Assembly (NCBI GenBank): GCA_902364645.1
Contig: CABJEP010000002.1
Coordinates: 5,998 to 69,997, forward strand
DNA length: 64,000 nucleotides
Direction of reading: 5' to 3'
From: Coriobacteriaceae bacterium
GTDB lineage: Bacteria > Actinomycetota > Coriobacteriia > Coriobacteriales > Coriobacteriaceae
In this document: in pieces, positions 53,661-62,887 of the stretch
Position numbering within the stretch: position 1 is the first letter of the stretch
Layout of the letters: each line of letters begins with the position of its first letter
Translations under genes and position numbers: made by a program
The notes under the pieces: generated by a model
What the model was told of the DNA's origin: nothing
Database searches by the model: none
Seen by the model: the letters and a program-made list of their open reading frames with translations, nothing else

Positions 53661-54299
53661 ATGATCTGGTTTACCAGCGATACCCACTTTGGGCACGAGA
53701 ACATGCTGCGGCTCGCCGACAGGCCTTGGTCGACTGTTGGGCAGATGAACGACGCCATGGTCGCTAGCATTAATAGCAAGGTCGCTGCGGATGACGAGCT
53801 TTACATTTTGGGTGACTTCAGCTTTAAGATGACGGTCCAAGATGCCTACGAGCTGCGCAAAAGCATTGCATGCAAGCGCGTCCATCTGCTGCCCGGCAAC
53901 CATGACAAAGACTGGACGCAGCCTGCGGTGGCGGATGCTTTTATCGTCGAGCCGCCCATTTGCGTGCTCAAGATCGACCGTCAAAAAATCGTGCTGAGCC
54001 ACTATCCCATGGTCGATTGGCAGGGCATGTCGCACGGTGGCTGGCATCTGCACGGACATATCCACAGCTGCGGCGGCGCGTACAACAAGTTCAACCTTCG
54101 GCAGGGACTGCTGCGCTATGACGTGGGCGTGGACGCCAGCGGCTACGCTCCGGTGAGCTTGGAGGAGCTCAAGTCATGGTTTGCGCAGGTCGACGAGCCG
54201 GCGTGTTGCGTTAAGTGGCCGTGGTGGGTCAACGCCACGGGCGATGAGCAGGTCGAGCACGATCTCGAAACCTATAAGAGGGAAGTGGTGATCCGATGA
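53661..54299 (+). CDS. Metallophosphoesterase B
   Basis: The motifs in this 212-residue protein are FTSDTHFGHENML near residue 4, ILGDFSFK near 49, LPGNHDKD near 76, LSHYP near 112 and HGHIHSCGG near 130. It is a shorter, different branch of the family from its two neighbours, of the type often annotated as a metallophosphatase that acts on nucleotides. Start: ATG after GGAGGTCCCC. The following gene's ATG overlaps its stop by 4 bases, so the three genes are co-translated. Confidence 0.85.
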   Translation: MIWFTSDTHFGHENMLRLADRPWSTVGQMNDAMVASINSKVAADDELYILGDFSFKMTVQDAYELRKSIACKRVHLLPGNHDKDWTQPAVADAFIVEPPICVLKIDRQKIVLSHYPMVDWQGMSHGGWHLHGHIHSCGGAYNKFNLRQGLLRYDVGVDASGYAPVSLEELKSWFAQVDEPACCVKWPWWVNATGDEQVEHDLETYKREVVIR

Positions 54300-55021
54300 C
54301 AGTCTATGTGACGGGAGATATTCATGGCGGCCTCGACATGCAAAAGCTGCGCGATTGGGACCTTGGGGATAGCCTGACGAGCGACGACTATCTGATTATC
54401 GCGGGCGACTTTGGCTTTCCCTGGGATTTCTCTGCCGAGGAATGTGCCGACATCGCTTGGCTGGAGTCGCGCCCCTATACCGTGCTGTTCGTCGACGGCA
54501 ACCACGAGCGTTTCGATCACTGGGCGGAGCGTCCCATGGAGCTGTGGCACGGTGGGCTGACGCAGCGTCTGTCGGATACCTCCCCCATACGGCGCCTGAC
54601 GCGCGGCGAGGTTTTTGAGCTCGACGGCTCAACGATCTTTACCATGGGCGGCGCCACGAGCGTGGACAAAGAATACCGCATTCCCTATTCCAGCTGGTGG
54701 CCGCAGGAACTGCCGGACGAGCGCAACTTTGAGGAGGCGCGGGCAAAGCTCGACAGCGTGGGTTGGAAGGTCGACTACGTGGTCACCCACACCTGCTCTA
54801 CGCGCATGCTTTCGCCCACGCTTTATCCGGCACCCGGCTGGAATTACCCCGCCGTTGATCGGCTTACGGCATTTTTCGATGAGCTGGAAGACCGCTTGGA
54901 TTACAAGTGCTGGTATTACGGGCATTTCCATCGGGATGCCAACCCGGCCGAGCGCCACGCCGTGCTCTACGACTGCATCGTTCGCTTGGGCGACGAACTC
55001 CAGTCCTGGGATGTTGCGTAG
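54296..55021 (+). CDS. Metallophosphoesterase C
   Basis: The 241-residue protein has VTGDIHGGLD near 4, IAGDFGFPWD near 35, VDGNHERFDHW near 66 and YGHFHRDAN near 205, and the WWPQELPDERNFEEA block shared with protein A. The start overlaps the end of gene B (ATGA). The tandem trio probably arose by duplication and divergence; overlapping substrates such as phosphodiesters or diadenosine compounds are possible but unproven. It is convergent with gluQ, 15 bases away. Confidence 0.85.
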   Translation: MTVYVTGDIHGGLDMQKLRDWDLGDSLTSDDYLIIAGDFGFPWDFSAEECADIAWLESRPYTVLFVDGNHERFDHWAERPMELWHGGLTQRLSDTSPIRRLTRGEVFELDGSTIFTMGGATSVDKEYRIPYSSWWPQELPDERNFEEARAKLDSVGWKVDYVVTHTCSTRMLSPTLYPAPGWNYPAVDRLTAFFDELEDRLDYKCWYYGHFHRDANPAERHAVLYDCIVRLGDELQSWDVA

Positions 55022-55036
55022 AGGCGGGGTGGCTGG

Positions 55037-56041
55037 CTACTCGACCGTTACAGTGATGTTCTCCCGATGCGCGCGGATGACGTCCCAGCTAAAGTGCTCG
55101 ACCAGCTGCTCGGCGGTACGCGGCGTGGTGTCCGGCGCGATGCCTGTTTGCCCGGCGAGCCATCCCAACAGTGCCTCGGGTGTGCCAAAGCGGGTGCGGA
55201 GCTCGCCCAGGTCCAGATCGCAATCGCGCTTGGAAAGGCGGCGGCCGTCCGGCGACATGAGCAGCGGAATGTGCGCGTAGCGCGGTGTGGGCAGTCCCAG
55301 CAGATGTTGCAGATAGATCTGGCGCGTCGTGGAACCAAGCAGGTCGCATCCGCGTACGATCTCGGTGACGCCCATGGCAGCGTCGTCGACCACCACGGCC
55401 AGCTGATAGGCAAACACGCCGTCGCTGCGGCGCACCAAAAAGTCGCCGCACTCGGTGGCGAGTGCCTCGCATTGGGCTCCGTACGTGCGGTCCACGAATT
55501 CGATCACGTCGCCGGCGAGGTCGTCGACGTCGGGCACACGCAGACGCGTGGCCGGAGCGCGCAGGATGCTGCGGCGGGCAACCTCCTCGGCAGAAAGGCC
55601 TCGGCAGGCGCCGCGGTAGATGGGCGTGCCGTCGCTCGCGTGCGGCGCGCTTGCGGTGTGGAGCTCGGCGCGCGTGCAAAAGCAGGGATAGGTGAGGCCG
55701 GCGTCTTGCAGCTGGTGCAGGGCGTCCTCGTACAAGTCCAGGCGATCGTGCTGGTAGTAGGGGCCTTCGTCCCACTCAAGCCCCAGCCAGGCTAGGTCGT
55801 CAATCAATTGGGCGGCAAGTTCCGGGCGCTTGCAGCGATCGTCCAGGTCCTCGATGCGCAACACGATGCTGCCGCCCTGGCTGCGGACCGAAAGCCACGC
55901 GCACAGGCAGCTGAACACGTTGCCCAGGTGCATGCGGCCCGAGGGCGACGGGGCGAAGCGCCCCACGACGGGCGCGGGAGCGGCCGGCGTCGTTGGCGCG
56001 TCGGCGGCGGTTGTTGCTATGTTGCGTGCGTTGATGTCCAT
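55037..56041 (-). CDS. gluQ: GluQ, glutamyl-queuosine tRNA(Asp) synthetase
   Basis: GluQ attaches glutamate to queuosine in tRNA-Asp. The 334-residue protein is a truncated glutamyl-tRNA synthetase: the HIGH-type site is RFAPSPSGRMHLGNVFSC near 28-45 and the KMSKS-like site is RRLSKRDCD near 270. A zinc-like cluster, CFCTRAELH...YRGACRGL, lies near 115-145. The anticodon-binding domain is missing, as expected. The start at 56041 (MDINARN) lies directly behind a TATACT box with no Shine-Dalgarno, suggesting a leaderless mRNA. Confidence 0.9.
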   Translation of the reverse strand: MDINARNIATTAADAPTTPAAPAPVVGRFAPSPSGRMHLGNVFSCLCAWLSVRSQGGSIVLRIEDLDDRCKRPELAAQLIDDLAWLGLEWDEGPYYQHDRLDLYEDALHQLQDAGLTYPCFCTRAELHTASAPHASDGTPIYRGACRGLSAEEVARRSILRAPATRLRVPDVDDLAGDVIEFVDRTYGAQCEALATECGDFLVRRSDGVFAYQLAVVVDDAAMGVTEIVRGCDLLGSTTRQIYLQHLLGLPTPRYAHIPLLMSPDGRRLSKRDCDLDLGELRTRFGTPEALLGWLAGQTGIAPDTTPRTAEQLVEHFSWDVIRAHRENITVTVE

Positions 56042-56048
56042 GCGGACG

Positions 56049-56054
56049 AGTATA
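56049..56054 (-). promoter_or_regulatory. Probable -10 box of a leaderless gluQ transcript
   Basis: TATACT on the minus strand ends 7 bases before the gluQ ATG. No ribosome-binding site is present. The -35 region is unclear. Confidence 0.45.
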
Positions 56055-56177
56055 GCGCGGGGCGTGGTGGGGGAGACGCTGCCGTGGCCTGCAAGTTGCT
56101 GAGGCCACACGTTGCGCGTGCCGGACCACCGGCTCGGCGCCTTAATCGTCGTCAATCAATCTAGCCCTCAAACGACA

Positions 56178-56213
56178 GAAACCCCGGCAGCTCTTCGCAA
56201 CTGCCGGGGTTTC
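56178..56213. repeat. Perfect 13-bp hairpin in the gluQ/DUF2207 gap
   Basis: GAAACCCCGGCAG and CTGCCGGGGTTTC pair perfectly around a 10-base loop. The 500-base gap 56042-56550 also contains a short repeat at 56384-56437 and is otherwise without credible genes. No T-run follows the hairpin, so terminator function is uncertain. Confidence 0.7.
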
Positions 56214-56383
56214 CGCGGAAAAGGGGGACATGATCCTCAAGCGGACGGCAAAGGGGCAAACCGTTTTCGCTCAACTGCTTTATGCCCCTCAACTGGCGGC
56301 TCAATCAGCGCATGCCGCGCCCACACAAAGCCGCTACACCTGTGATGGAGCTATGAAGTGGTATCTATTGCCGGAGCGGGCTA

Positions 56384-56437
56384 TGCCAAGGAGTGTCCCA
56401 GATTGCCGGCAGATAAGGAACGTCCCCAGGTGCCGGC
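56384..56437. repeat. Short tandem repeat element, copy 1
   Basis: Two units, AAGGAGTGTCCCAGATTGCC and AAGGAACGTCCCCAGGTGCC, lie head to tail. A near-identical pair lies at 58632-58685. Other units of this shape are common between genes of related Coriobacteria, as I recall. Confidence 0.65.
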
Positions 56438-56550
56438 GGCGGGCGTGACTTTTGTCCCGTTTTGACGCTCCGCTGACCTAGATGTTCGTCACATGAACTC
56501 GCAAACGTGGGACAATGACGCTACTGGTACCACAGACAAAGGATGTGCCT

Positions 56551-58497
56551 ATGAACGCCCCCGTTGCCCAGCCCTGTCGGCAGCGCCGCCTGTTTGCGCG
56601 GTTCGCTTCCGTCTGCGCACTCGTCGCGCTTGCGTTGTTGCTGCTGCCTGCCGTCGCGCACGCCGACGGCTACTCCATGAGCCAAACCTATATCGGTGCC
56701 ACGGTTGAGGCCGATGGCTCGCTGACCGTTGTCGAGGGACGCCAGTTCGATTTCGACGATGACATTAACGGCGTGTATTGGGATATCAATACAGGCTCTA
56801 ACCAGCAAGGCGGCTCGGTGGTCGTCAATGTGCTGAGCGTCGAGGAAGACGACACTGCGTTTAACAAGGTCGACAGCGCAAATAAAGGCGACGACGGCGT
56901 TTACACGGTGGAGCAGTCCGACGACGGCGTAAAGATTAAGGTGTTCAGCCCTCACGAGAGCGGCGACAGCGCAATCTACTACGTGAGTTATTCCATGACC
57001 GGTGCGGTTATGAACTGGGCCGATACCGCCGAGCTCTACTGGAAATTTGTGGGTGACGGCTGGTCTGCGGACTCCGATGACGTCGAGATGGAAGTCTACT
57101 TTGCAAATGCCGCTGCCGGGACGGCTGCCGTCAAGGGCGATAACTTCCGCGCATGGGGCCACGGCCCGCTGACGGGCGACGTGTCGCTCGATGCGGACGA
57201 GCCCATGGTCACCTATACCATTCCCTGCGTGCATGAGGGCGAATTCGCCGAGGCACGCATCGCCTTCCCCAGCGACTGGGTGCCGCAGCTTGCCGTCTCG
57301 GGCGAAAAGCGCATGTCGACGATTCTGAGCGAAGAGAAGGAATGGGCCGACGAGGCCAACGCTCGCCGCGCTCACGCTCGCATGATTGCCAATGCGCTTG
57401 CCGTGCTAAGTGTTGTCGCGGCGGTGGCCTTTACCGGCACAATCGTTGTGCTCAAGCTGCGCCGCCGCAAGCCCAAGCCGCTTTTCCAGGACGAATATTT
57501 CCGCGATGTGCCTTCGGCCGACCATCCCGCCGTGCTTTCGGCCCTCATGAGCTGGAACGAGGTGCCCGATCAGGCATATATCGCCACGCTTATGAAGCTT
57601 ACCGACGACCGCGTGATCAAGCTGGAAGAAGCGACCGAGACCAAGAAGAAGGGTCTGCTCCGTCGCGAAAAAGAGGAGCAGACGTATCGCATCACAGTGA
57701 CCGACGAGGCCTGGAAGGCTGCCAAGAAGGACGGCATCGATCGCGATGTGCTCAAGGTCTTCTTCGCCGGCGTTAAGCCCGATAAGGACGGAGTCCGTTC
57801 GCGCACGTTTAGCGAGCTGGAGGAGTACGCTAGCGAGCGCACCACATCTGTTGGCGACAAGCTCGAGGACTATCAGAGCACGGTTAAGGGCAAGCTGGAG
57901 GCGCGCGAGCTTATCGCCTCGGACGGCACCATCGCCCTGGTTGCCGGCTTGGTTCTCGGCATCATTATTGTCTGTGGCATTTTGGGCTCTCTGTTCTATG
58001 CCGACTTTGCGGATGCCAATGTCGGTGCCGCTATGATCTCGATCCCCGTCACGATCGTGGGCTTTGTCCTGAGCTGCACCTTCCGTCGCTACACGCCGGA
58101 GGGCGCCGAGGTGGCGGCTCGCTGTAAAGCGCTCAAGCATTGGCTTGAGGACTTTACGCGCCTGAAGGAGGCCATTCCCAGCGACCTGATCTTGTGGAAC
58201 AAACTGCTGGTGATGGGCGTTGCCCTGGGCGTTTCGAAAGAAGTGCTGCGACAGCTGGCCGAGGCCGTGCCTGCGGACCTGCGCAACAGCGACGATTTCT
58301 ACGACAACTACCCCTGCTACTGGTGGTATTACCATCACTACGGCAACGAGTCCCCGCTCGATTCGTTCAACGATGTGTACCACGAGACCATCCGCGAGCT
58401 GGCTTCGAGTTCCGATAGTTCGAGCGGCGGCAGCGGCGGCGGCTTTTCCGGTGGCGGCGGTGGCGGCGTCGGCGGAGGCGGCGGCGGAACGTTCTAA
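56551..58497 (+). CDS. DUF2207-type membrane protein
   Basis: The 648-residue protein has a signal peptide (VCALVALALLLLPAVAHADG near 18-37), an extracellular beta-rich DUF2207 domain (about 40-270, with MNWADTAELYWKFVGDGW), one transmembrane helix (AVLSVVAAVAFTGTIVVL near 290), a cytoplasmic region, two further helices (about 470-520) and a glycine-rich C-terminal tail. This is the usual layout of the family, whose function is not known; envelope biogenesis is often suggested. Start: ATG after AAAGGATGTGCCT. A strong terminator follows. Confidence 0.87.
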   Translation: MNAPVAQPCRQRRLFARFASVCALVALALLLLPAVAHADGYSMSQTYIGATVEADGSLTVVEGRQFDFDDDINGVYWDINTGSNQQGGSVVVNVLSVEEDDTAFNKVDSANKGDDGVYTVEQSDDGVKIKVFSPHESGDSAIYYVSYSMTGAVMNWADTAELYWKFVGDGWSADSDDVEMEVYFANAAAGTAAVKGDNFRAWGHGPLTGDVSLDADEPMVTYTIPCVHEGEFAEARIAFPSDWVPQLAVSGEKRMSTILSEEKEWADEANARRAHARMIANALAVLSVVAAVAFTGTIVVLKLRRRKPKPLFQDEYFRDVPSADHPAVLSALMSWNEVPDQAYIATLMKLTDDRVIKLEEATETKKKGLLRREKEEQTYRITVTDEAWKAAKKDGIDRDVLKVFFAGVKPDKDGVRSRTFSELEEYASERTTSVGDKLEDYQSTVKGKLEARELIASDGTIALVAGLVLGIIIVCGILGSLFYADFADANVGAAMISIPVTIVGFVLSCTFRRYTPEGAEVAARCKALKHWLEDFTRLKEAIPSDLILWNKLLVMGVALGVSKEVLRQLAEAVPADLRNSDDFYDNYPCYWWYYHHYGNESPLDSFNDVYHETIRELASSSDSSSGGSGGGFSGGGGGGVGGGGGGTF

Positions 58498-58511
58498 CGG
58501 TCGTAAATTAT

Positions 58512-58560
58512 GGGATGGGCTTTTCTCGACAGCCGTCGGGGAAAGCCCATCCCCTTTTTA
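58512..58560 (+). terminator. Intrinsic terminator after the DUF2207-type gene
   Basis: GGGATGGGCTTT and AAAGCCCATCCC pair perfectly around an 18-base loop, followed by CTTTTTA. Confidence 0.88.
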
Positions 58561-58590
58561 CGCGCTACCTACGAAGACTGTCCCCAGCAA

Positions 58591-58621
58591 CTAGTCATTT
58601 AAGAACGTTCCTAACGACTAG
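58591..58621. repeat. 31-bp palindromic intergenic repeat, copy 2
   Basis: CTAGTC at 58591 and GACTAG at 58616 bracket a TTTAAGAACGTTC core. It matches the reverse complement of 2625-2655 with about four changes. Confidence 0.75.
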
Positions 58622-58631
58622 GTGCGGTTGC

Positions 58632-58685
58632 TGCCAAGGAGTGTCCCGGGGTGCCGGCACAAAAGGAACGTCCCTAGCTGCCAGG
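58632..58685. repeat. Short tandem repeat element, copy 2
   Basis: Two units, AAGGAGTGTCCCGGGGTGCC and AAGGAACGTCCCTAGCTGCC, match the pair at 56384-56437. The element ends one base before the stop of the acetyltransferase gene. Confidence 0.65.
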
Positions 58686-58686
58686 T

Positions 58687-59328
58687 TTAGGCTGTTAGAT
58701 CGAGTTCGTAGAGGAAGCTTTCGCGCGGCATGTCGTGGCGGCGCTCTTCGCGGTTGGCGCGGTGCGTGGCCGTGCGCTTAAAGCCGTGCAGCTCGTAGAA
58801 CTTCCATGAGCAGTTGGAGTCGGTGTACAGGTGCGCTCTTGTCGCCCCGCGCGAGGACAGGTGCGAGACCGCGGCGTCGAGCAAGACCGAGCCAACGCCC
58901 AGGCCATGGACATCGCGATCCACGGCAAGCAGCGTGACCTCGTTGTCGTGTGGCAGGGGGCTGCTTTCGAGCAGACGGTTGTTGGTGCGGATGGTTGCGC
59001 GCACAAACGAGAGATACTCGGCGCAGGCATCGGGCTCCAGCTCACGCATCTGCGATAGCAGCGCGCGCTCGGTATCCATCCAATGTTCATTGACGGTGGC
59101 GCCGGAGCTTTGCCCCGCACGCGCGAGCGCAATGCCGCGCGCCTGGCCGTCGATGACGGCAACCTGCGAAAACGTCGACGACGAAAGGCAGTAGGCAAGG
59201 TCGCACGCGGCCTCAAGGCGGTTGTACTCATCGTTATCCGAATTGTTATGCCAAAGCTGCTGCAGAATCAGCGCGATGGTGTCGAAGTCTTCGGTATCAA
59301 ACGGTCGGTAGAGAACCCGCGAGACCAT
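58687..59328 (-). CDS. GNAT-family acetyltransferase
   Basis: The 213-residue protein has the GNAT acetyl-CoA site in the block LLAVDRDVHGLGVGSVLLDAAVSHL near 131-155 (the Q/R-x-x-G-x-G/A-type loop is RDVHGLGVGS), followed by RAHLYTDSNCSWKFYELHGF near 165-185. An N-terminal extension of about 70 residues precedes it. The acceptor substrate is unknown. The frame opens with MVSRVLYRPFDTEDF and ends next to a short tandem repeat. Divergent from purH, with about 275 bases between them and no other feature seen there. Confidence 0.88.
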   Translation of the reverse strand: MVSRVLYRPFDTEDFDTIALILQQLWHNNSDNDEYNRLEAACDLAYCLSSSTFSQVAVIDGQARGIALARAGQSSGATVNEHWMDTERALLSQMRELEPDACAEYLSFVRATIRTNNRLLESSPLPHDNEVTLLAVDRDVHGLGVGSVLLDAAVSHLSSRGATRAHLYTDSNCSWKFYELHGFKRTATHRANREERRHDMPRESFLYELDLTA

Positions 59329-59605
59329 GATGCCTCTTTCTTTTGCGGATGCATATCGAGCACAGTTCTACCACGCCATTGGCATCGAATTATGGTGCCC
59401 CTGTGTTCCATGAACTCACCGCGCCCGGTGCCGCGCCCATGCCCTCCGCTCGCAAGCTTTTTCTGCACATGCGACCGTTGCGGGGTGCATCGACGCGCTC
59501 GATGCGCTACATTGAATCAGTATTTTCAATGCCGCTGCGCGAGCGCTGCAGATCGACGTATCACCGACTCACAGAGCACGGCGGCGTACCAGACAGGAGG
59601 ACTGC

Positions 59606-61213
59606 ATGGGATCTGATGTGAAGATCGCACGCGCGTTGATCTCGGTTACCGATAAAACGGGTGTCGTCGATTTCGCACGGACGCTGGTCGATGACTTTGG
59701 CGTCGAGATCATCTCTACGGGCGGCACGGCTCGTGCCATCGAGGACGCGGGCGTTCCCGTAACCCCCATCGAGGAGTTCACGGGCTATCCCGAGATGATG
59801 GACGGCCGCGTTAAGACCCTGCACCCCAAGGTTCACGGCGCGCTGCTGGCCCGCCGCGATTCCGAGCAGCACATGCAGGAGGCCGCTCAGCACGGCATTA
59901 AGCTGATCGACTTGGTCGTCGTCAACCTGTACGAGTTCGAGAAGACCGTTGCCAACCCCGAGGTCACCTTCGCGGATGCCATCGAGCACATCGACATCGG
60001 CGGTCCCTCCATGCTGCGCTCTGCTGCCAAGAACGCCACGAGCGTTACCGTCATCTCCGATCCGGCCGACTATGATGCCGTCCTGGCCGAGATGCACGAG
60101 ACCGGCGGTTGCACCACGCTTTCCACCCGTCGTCGCCTGCAGGTGAAGGTCTACCAGACCACCGCCGCCTACGACACGGCTATCTCCCGTTGGCTTGCCG
60201 CCCAGGCAAGTGACGTGGCGGATACCTCTGCCAAGCTCGAGATTTCGCTGGAGAAGGTCGACGACCTGCGCTATGGCGAGAATCCTCAGCAGAAGGCTAC
60301 GGTCTACCGCTTTGCCGAGGGCTGCGAGAACACCGCGAGCTCGCAGTTCCCGCTCGTTGGCTCCGAGCAGATCCAGGGCAAGCCGCTCAGCTACAACAAC
60401 TATCTGGATGCCGATGCCGCTTGGAACCTGGTCCGCGAGTTCGACGAGCCGGCCTGCGTGATCCTCAAGCACCAGAACCCCTGCGGTTCTGCCGTTGCCG
60501 AGGACATCACGGCTGCCTACGACCGCGCCTTCGCCTGCGATCCCAAGAGCGCCTTCGGCGGCATCATCGCCTGCAACCGCGAGGTTCCCTATGAGCTGGT
60601 CGAGCACTTTGCCGATCAGAACAAGCAGTTCGTCGAGGTCATCATCGCCCCGAGCTACACTGCCGAGGCGCTCGAGCGCATGGCCAAGCGCCCCAACCTG
60701 CGCGTGCTGGCTACCGGCGGCGTGGACCACGGCGCCCAGGTGGAGCTGCGCTCCATCGACGGCGGCATGCTGGTGCAGGAGGTCGACCACGTGACCGAGG
60801 ACCCCGCGACCTTTACGTTCCCCACCGACCGCAAGCCCACCGACGCCGAGATGGCCGAGCTCGAGTTTGCCTGGAAGGTCTGCAAGGGCGTTAAGTCCAA
60901 CGCCATCCTGGTCTCCAAGGGTAAGGCCGGCATTGGCATGGGCCCGGGTCAGCCCAACCGCGTCGACTCTGCGCTACTTGCCTGCGAGCGTGCCGAGGAC
61001 TTCTGCGAGCGCGAGGGCGTGGAGAAGGGCGGCTTTGCCTGCGCAAGCGACGCATTCTTCCCGTTCCGCGACAACGTCGACGTGCTTGCCGCGCATGGCG
61101 TGACCTGCATCATCCAGCCCGGCGGCTCTAAGCGCGACGACGAGAGCATCGAGGCGTGCAACGAGCATGGTATTGCGATGGTCTTCACGGGCGCCCGCCA
61201 CTTTAGGCACTAA
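59606..61213 (+). CDS. purH: PurH, bifunctional AICAR formyltransferase / IMP cyclohydrolase
   Basis: PurH carries out the last two steps of de novo IMP synthesis and uses AICAR, which HisF also releases. The 535-residue protein begins with the IMPCH domain ([36 protein letters not shown]) and continues with the AICARFT domain ([35 protein letters not shown] with the catalytic Lys-His; [27 protein letters not shown]). Length is normal. Start: ATG after CAGGAGGACTGC. It ends at an intrinsic terminator. Confidence 0.97.
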   Translation: MGSDVKIARALISVTDKTGVVDFARTLVDDFGVEIISTGGTARAIEDAGVPVTPIEEFTGYPEMMDGRVKTLHPKVHGALLARRDSEQHMQEAAQHGIKLIDLVVVNLYEFEKTVANPEVTFADAIEHIDIGGPSMLRSAAKNATSVTVISDPADYDAVLAEMHETGGCTTLSTRRRLQVKVYQTTAAYDTAISRWLAAQASDVADTSAKLEISLEKVDDLRYGENPQQKATVYRFAEGCENTASSQFPLVGSEQIQGKPLSYNNYLDADAAWNLVREFDEPACVILKHQNPCGSAVAEDITAAYDRAFACDPKSAFGGIIACNREVPYELVEHFADQNKQFVEVIIAPSYTAEALERMAKRPNLRVLATGGVDHGAQVELRSIDGGMLVQEVDHVTEDPATFTFPTDRKPTDAEMAELEFAWKVCKGVKSNAILVSKGKAGIGMGPGQPNRVDSALLACERAEDFCEREGVEKGGFACASDAFFPFRDNVDVLAAHGVTCIIQPGGSKRDDESIEACNEHGIAMVFTGARHFRH

Positions 61214-61242
61214 GTTTCGCCTCGGGACAAAATAATCTCTGC

Positions 61243-61278
61243 AAAAGACGGTCGCTCCGTTTGGAGGGCCGTCTTTTT
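61243..61278 (+). terminator. Intrinsic terminator after purH
   Basis: AAAAGACGG and CCGTCTTTTT pair around a 17-base loop; the distal arm supplies the T-run. Confidence 0.88.
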
Positions 61279-61294
61279 GGTATAAGAGGACGGA

Positions 61295-62026
61295 ATGACT
61301 AACACGAAAGGTATGACCATGCCCCAGATTGATGATGCCGAGCTGTTTGGCAATGCCGAGGATCAGCGTGCGTACGAGGACTTTTGCGCCAATCAGGAGG
61401 CGGTCGAGAAGTTTACGCTCGACAAGCCCGCGCTTATCTGCCGTTGGCGCATGTCCAACAAAAAGGTGCCCATGCTCAACCGTCACATTCGCGCGCTGTC
61501 CGAGCGCTTGGTGCAGGGCGAGCCGCTTACCCATAACATGCTCAGCTGGGCCAAGCAGCACGTTGAGTGGTCGCTTGCCGAGGGCGATTACACCGCGCAC
61601 GACGGCGTGCTCATGCTGGTGATCGACGTTAACGGCAATGCCGCCATGACGGTGGGTGAGTACGAGCCGCTGGCCGATACTTCGGCCAAGGCGCTGCGTG
61701 CCCGCTCCGCCGAGGCCCGCTCCGAGGCCGACGAAACCGGCGTGGCGCCCGAGCTGCTCGCTGCCGTCAACAACGGCGAGCTGGCCTTTGTGGCGCCGGC
61801 GGACGAGTGCCTGTGTGGCACGGCGACGCTCATAGAGCAGCTGGCCCAGACCAAGGGCATCCCGGTCACGCGCGTAGACATTCCCGCACAGCTCAAGGGC
61901 GCCTTGTTCCTGGTAAGCGACGAGCACGGCGTGGTGCCTGCCACCGACGCCGACGCCGCCGAGTCTGATGCCGCGACGGTCGCCTTCTTTGCCGACGGCT
62001 ACGAAAAGCTTCGCGCCCGCCGCTAA
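61295..62026 (+). CDS. Unknown conserved-looking protein (243 aa)
   Basis: I do not recognise the family. The soluble, acidic protein contains RHIRALSERLVQGEPLTHNM near 60-79 and a C-terminal half with YTAHDGVLMLVIDVNGNAAM near 97-116. There is no membrane segment or metal motif. The A/P-rich stretch near 200-220 looks like a linker. Start ATG at 61295 follows AGAGGACGGA; in-frame ATGs at 61313 and 61319 are possible. It stands alone, between the purH terminator and a small hairpin before the two-component genes. Confidence 0.72.
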   Translation: MTNTKGMTMPQIDDAELFGNAEDQRAYEDFCANQEAVEKFTLDKPALICRWRMSNKKVPMLNRHIRALSERLVQGEPLTHNMLSWAKQHVEWSLAEGDYTAHDGVLMLVIDVNGNAAMTVGEYEPLADTSAKALRARSAEARSEADETGVAPELLAAVNNGELAFVAPADECLCGTATLIEQLAQTKGIPVTRVDIPAQLKGALFLVSDEHGVVPATDADAAESDAATVAFFADGYEKLRARR

Positions 62027-62059
62027 ATGATTATTCTGGGACGGGGATTATTTAATCAT
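62027..62059. repeat. Small intergenic hairpin with ATGATTA arms
   Basis: ATGATTA at 62027-62033 and TAATCAT at 62053-62059 pair around TTCTGGGACGGGGATTATT. It overlaps the 3' end of the preceding gene and resembles, in size and GGGACG-rich loop, the CTAGTC palindromes at 2625 and 58591, so it may be a third member of that class. Confidence 0.5.
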
Positions 62060-62206
62060 TTGATCCCCGCGCCCGCTGCGAGCGAGGGGCGATTCGAACG
62101 CTTTCGTTCGCGAACAGTTCTGTCATCTTAATGCCGCGCGAGGCGCGCACCGGCGACTTCGCGGCAATAATGGCAGTAAGACAACCAAGAGGGGGGAACG
62201 GAATCC

Positions 62207-62878
62207 ATGGCGCTGATCTATATCGTTGAGGACGACGAGCCCATTCGTCGTGAGCTTGCCGATATCCTTGCCCGTGCCGGTTTTGAGGTCGAGGCCTGCG
62301 AGTCGTTCGAGCATGTCTCGCGTGACATCCTGGCCGCTGCACCCGACTTGGTACTGCTCGACCTGACGCTTCCCGTCAAAGACGGCCAGCATATCTGCCA
62401 CGAAGTCCGCCGCGAATCCGAGGTTCCCATCATCGTCCTCACGTCGCGCACGACCGAGATCGACGAGGTCATGGCCATGACGCTCGGCGCGGACGACTTC
62501 GTTTCCAAGCCCTATAGCGCCCGCGTCCTCGTGGCGCGCATCAACGCGCTGATGCGCCGCACCACGGCGGCAGGCGAGCGTAGCACCATGGTCCACAAGG
62601 GGCTGGAACTCGACCTCGCCCGCTCCGCGGTCACCAACACGGCAACCGGCGACAGCACCGAGCTCACCAAAAACGAGCTGCGCATCCTCTCTCTGCTCCT
62701 GAGCCGCGCGGGCAAGATCGTCTCGCGCTCGGCCATCATGCAGGACCTGTGGGACTCCGATGCCTTCGTGGACGACAACACGCTCACCGTCAACATCAAC
62801 CGCCTGCGCACCACGCTCGAAAAAATCGGCATCAAGGGGTATTTGACCACGCATCGCGGCCAAGGCTATTCGGTCTAG
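62207..62878 (+). CDS. OmpR-family response regulator, BceR-like
   Basis: The receiver domain starts MALIYIVEDDEPIRREL, with phospho-acceptor Asp52 in LVLLDLTLPVKDG and KPYS with the active-site Lys. The 223-residue length, the short linker, and the winged helix ending LTTHRGQGYSV are typical of regulators paired with BceS-type kinases in antimicrobial-peptide resistance systems. The kinase gene follows 9 bases later. The matching ABC transporter genes would lie outside the window. Confidence 0.9.
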   Translation: MALIYIVEDDEPIRRELADILARAGFEVEACESFEHVSRDILAAAPDLVLLDLTLPVKDGQHICHEVRRESEVPIIVLTSRTTEIDEVMAMTLGADDFVSKPYSARVLVARINALMRRTTAAGERSTMVHKGLELDLARSAVTNTATGDSTELTKNELRILSLLLSRAGKIVSRSAIMQDLWDSDAFVDDNTLTVNINRLRTTLEKIGIKGYLTTHRGQGYSV

Positions 62879-62887
62879 GGGCCGGCT

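Noticed and set aside
59329..59605. A purine riboswitch before purH
   Set aside because: No conserved purine aptamer core or anti-terminator could be seen in the 276-base gap.
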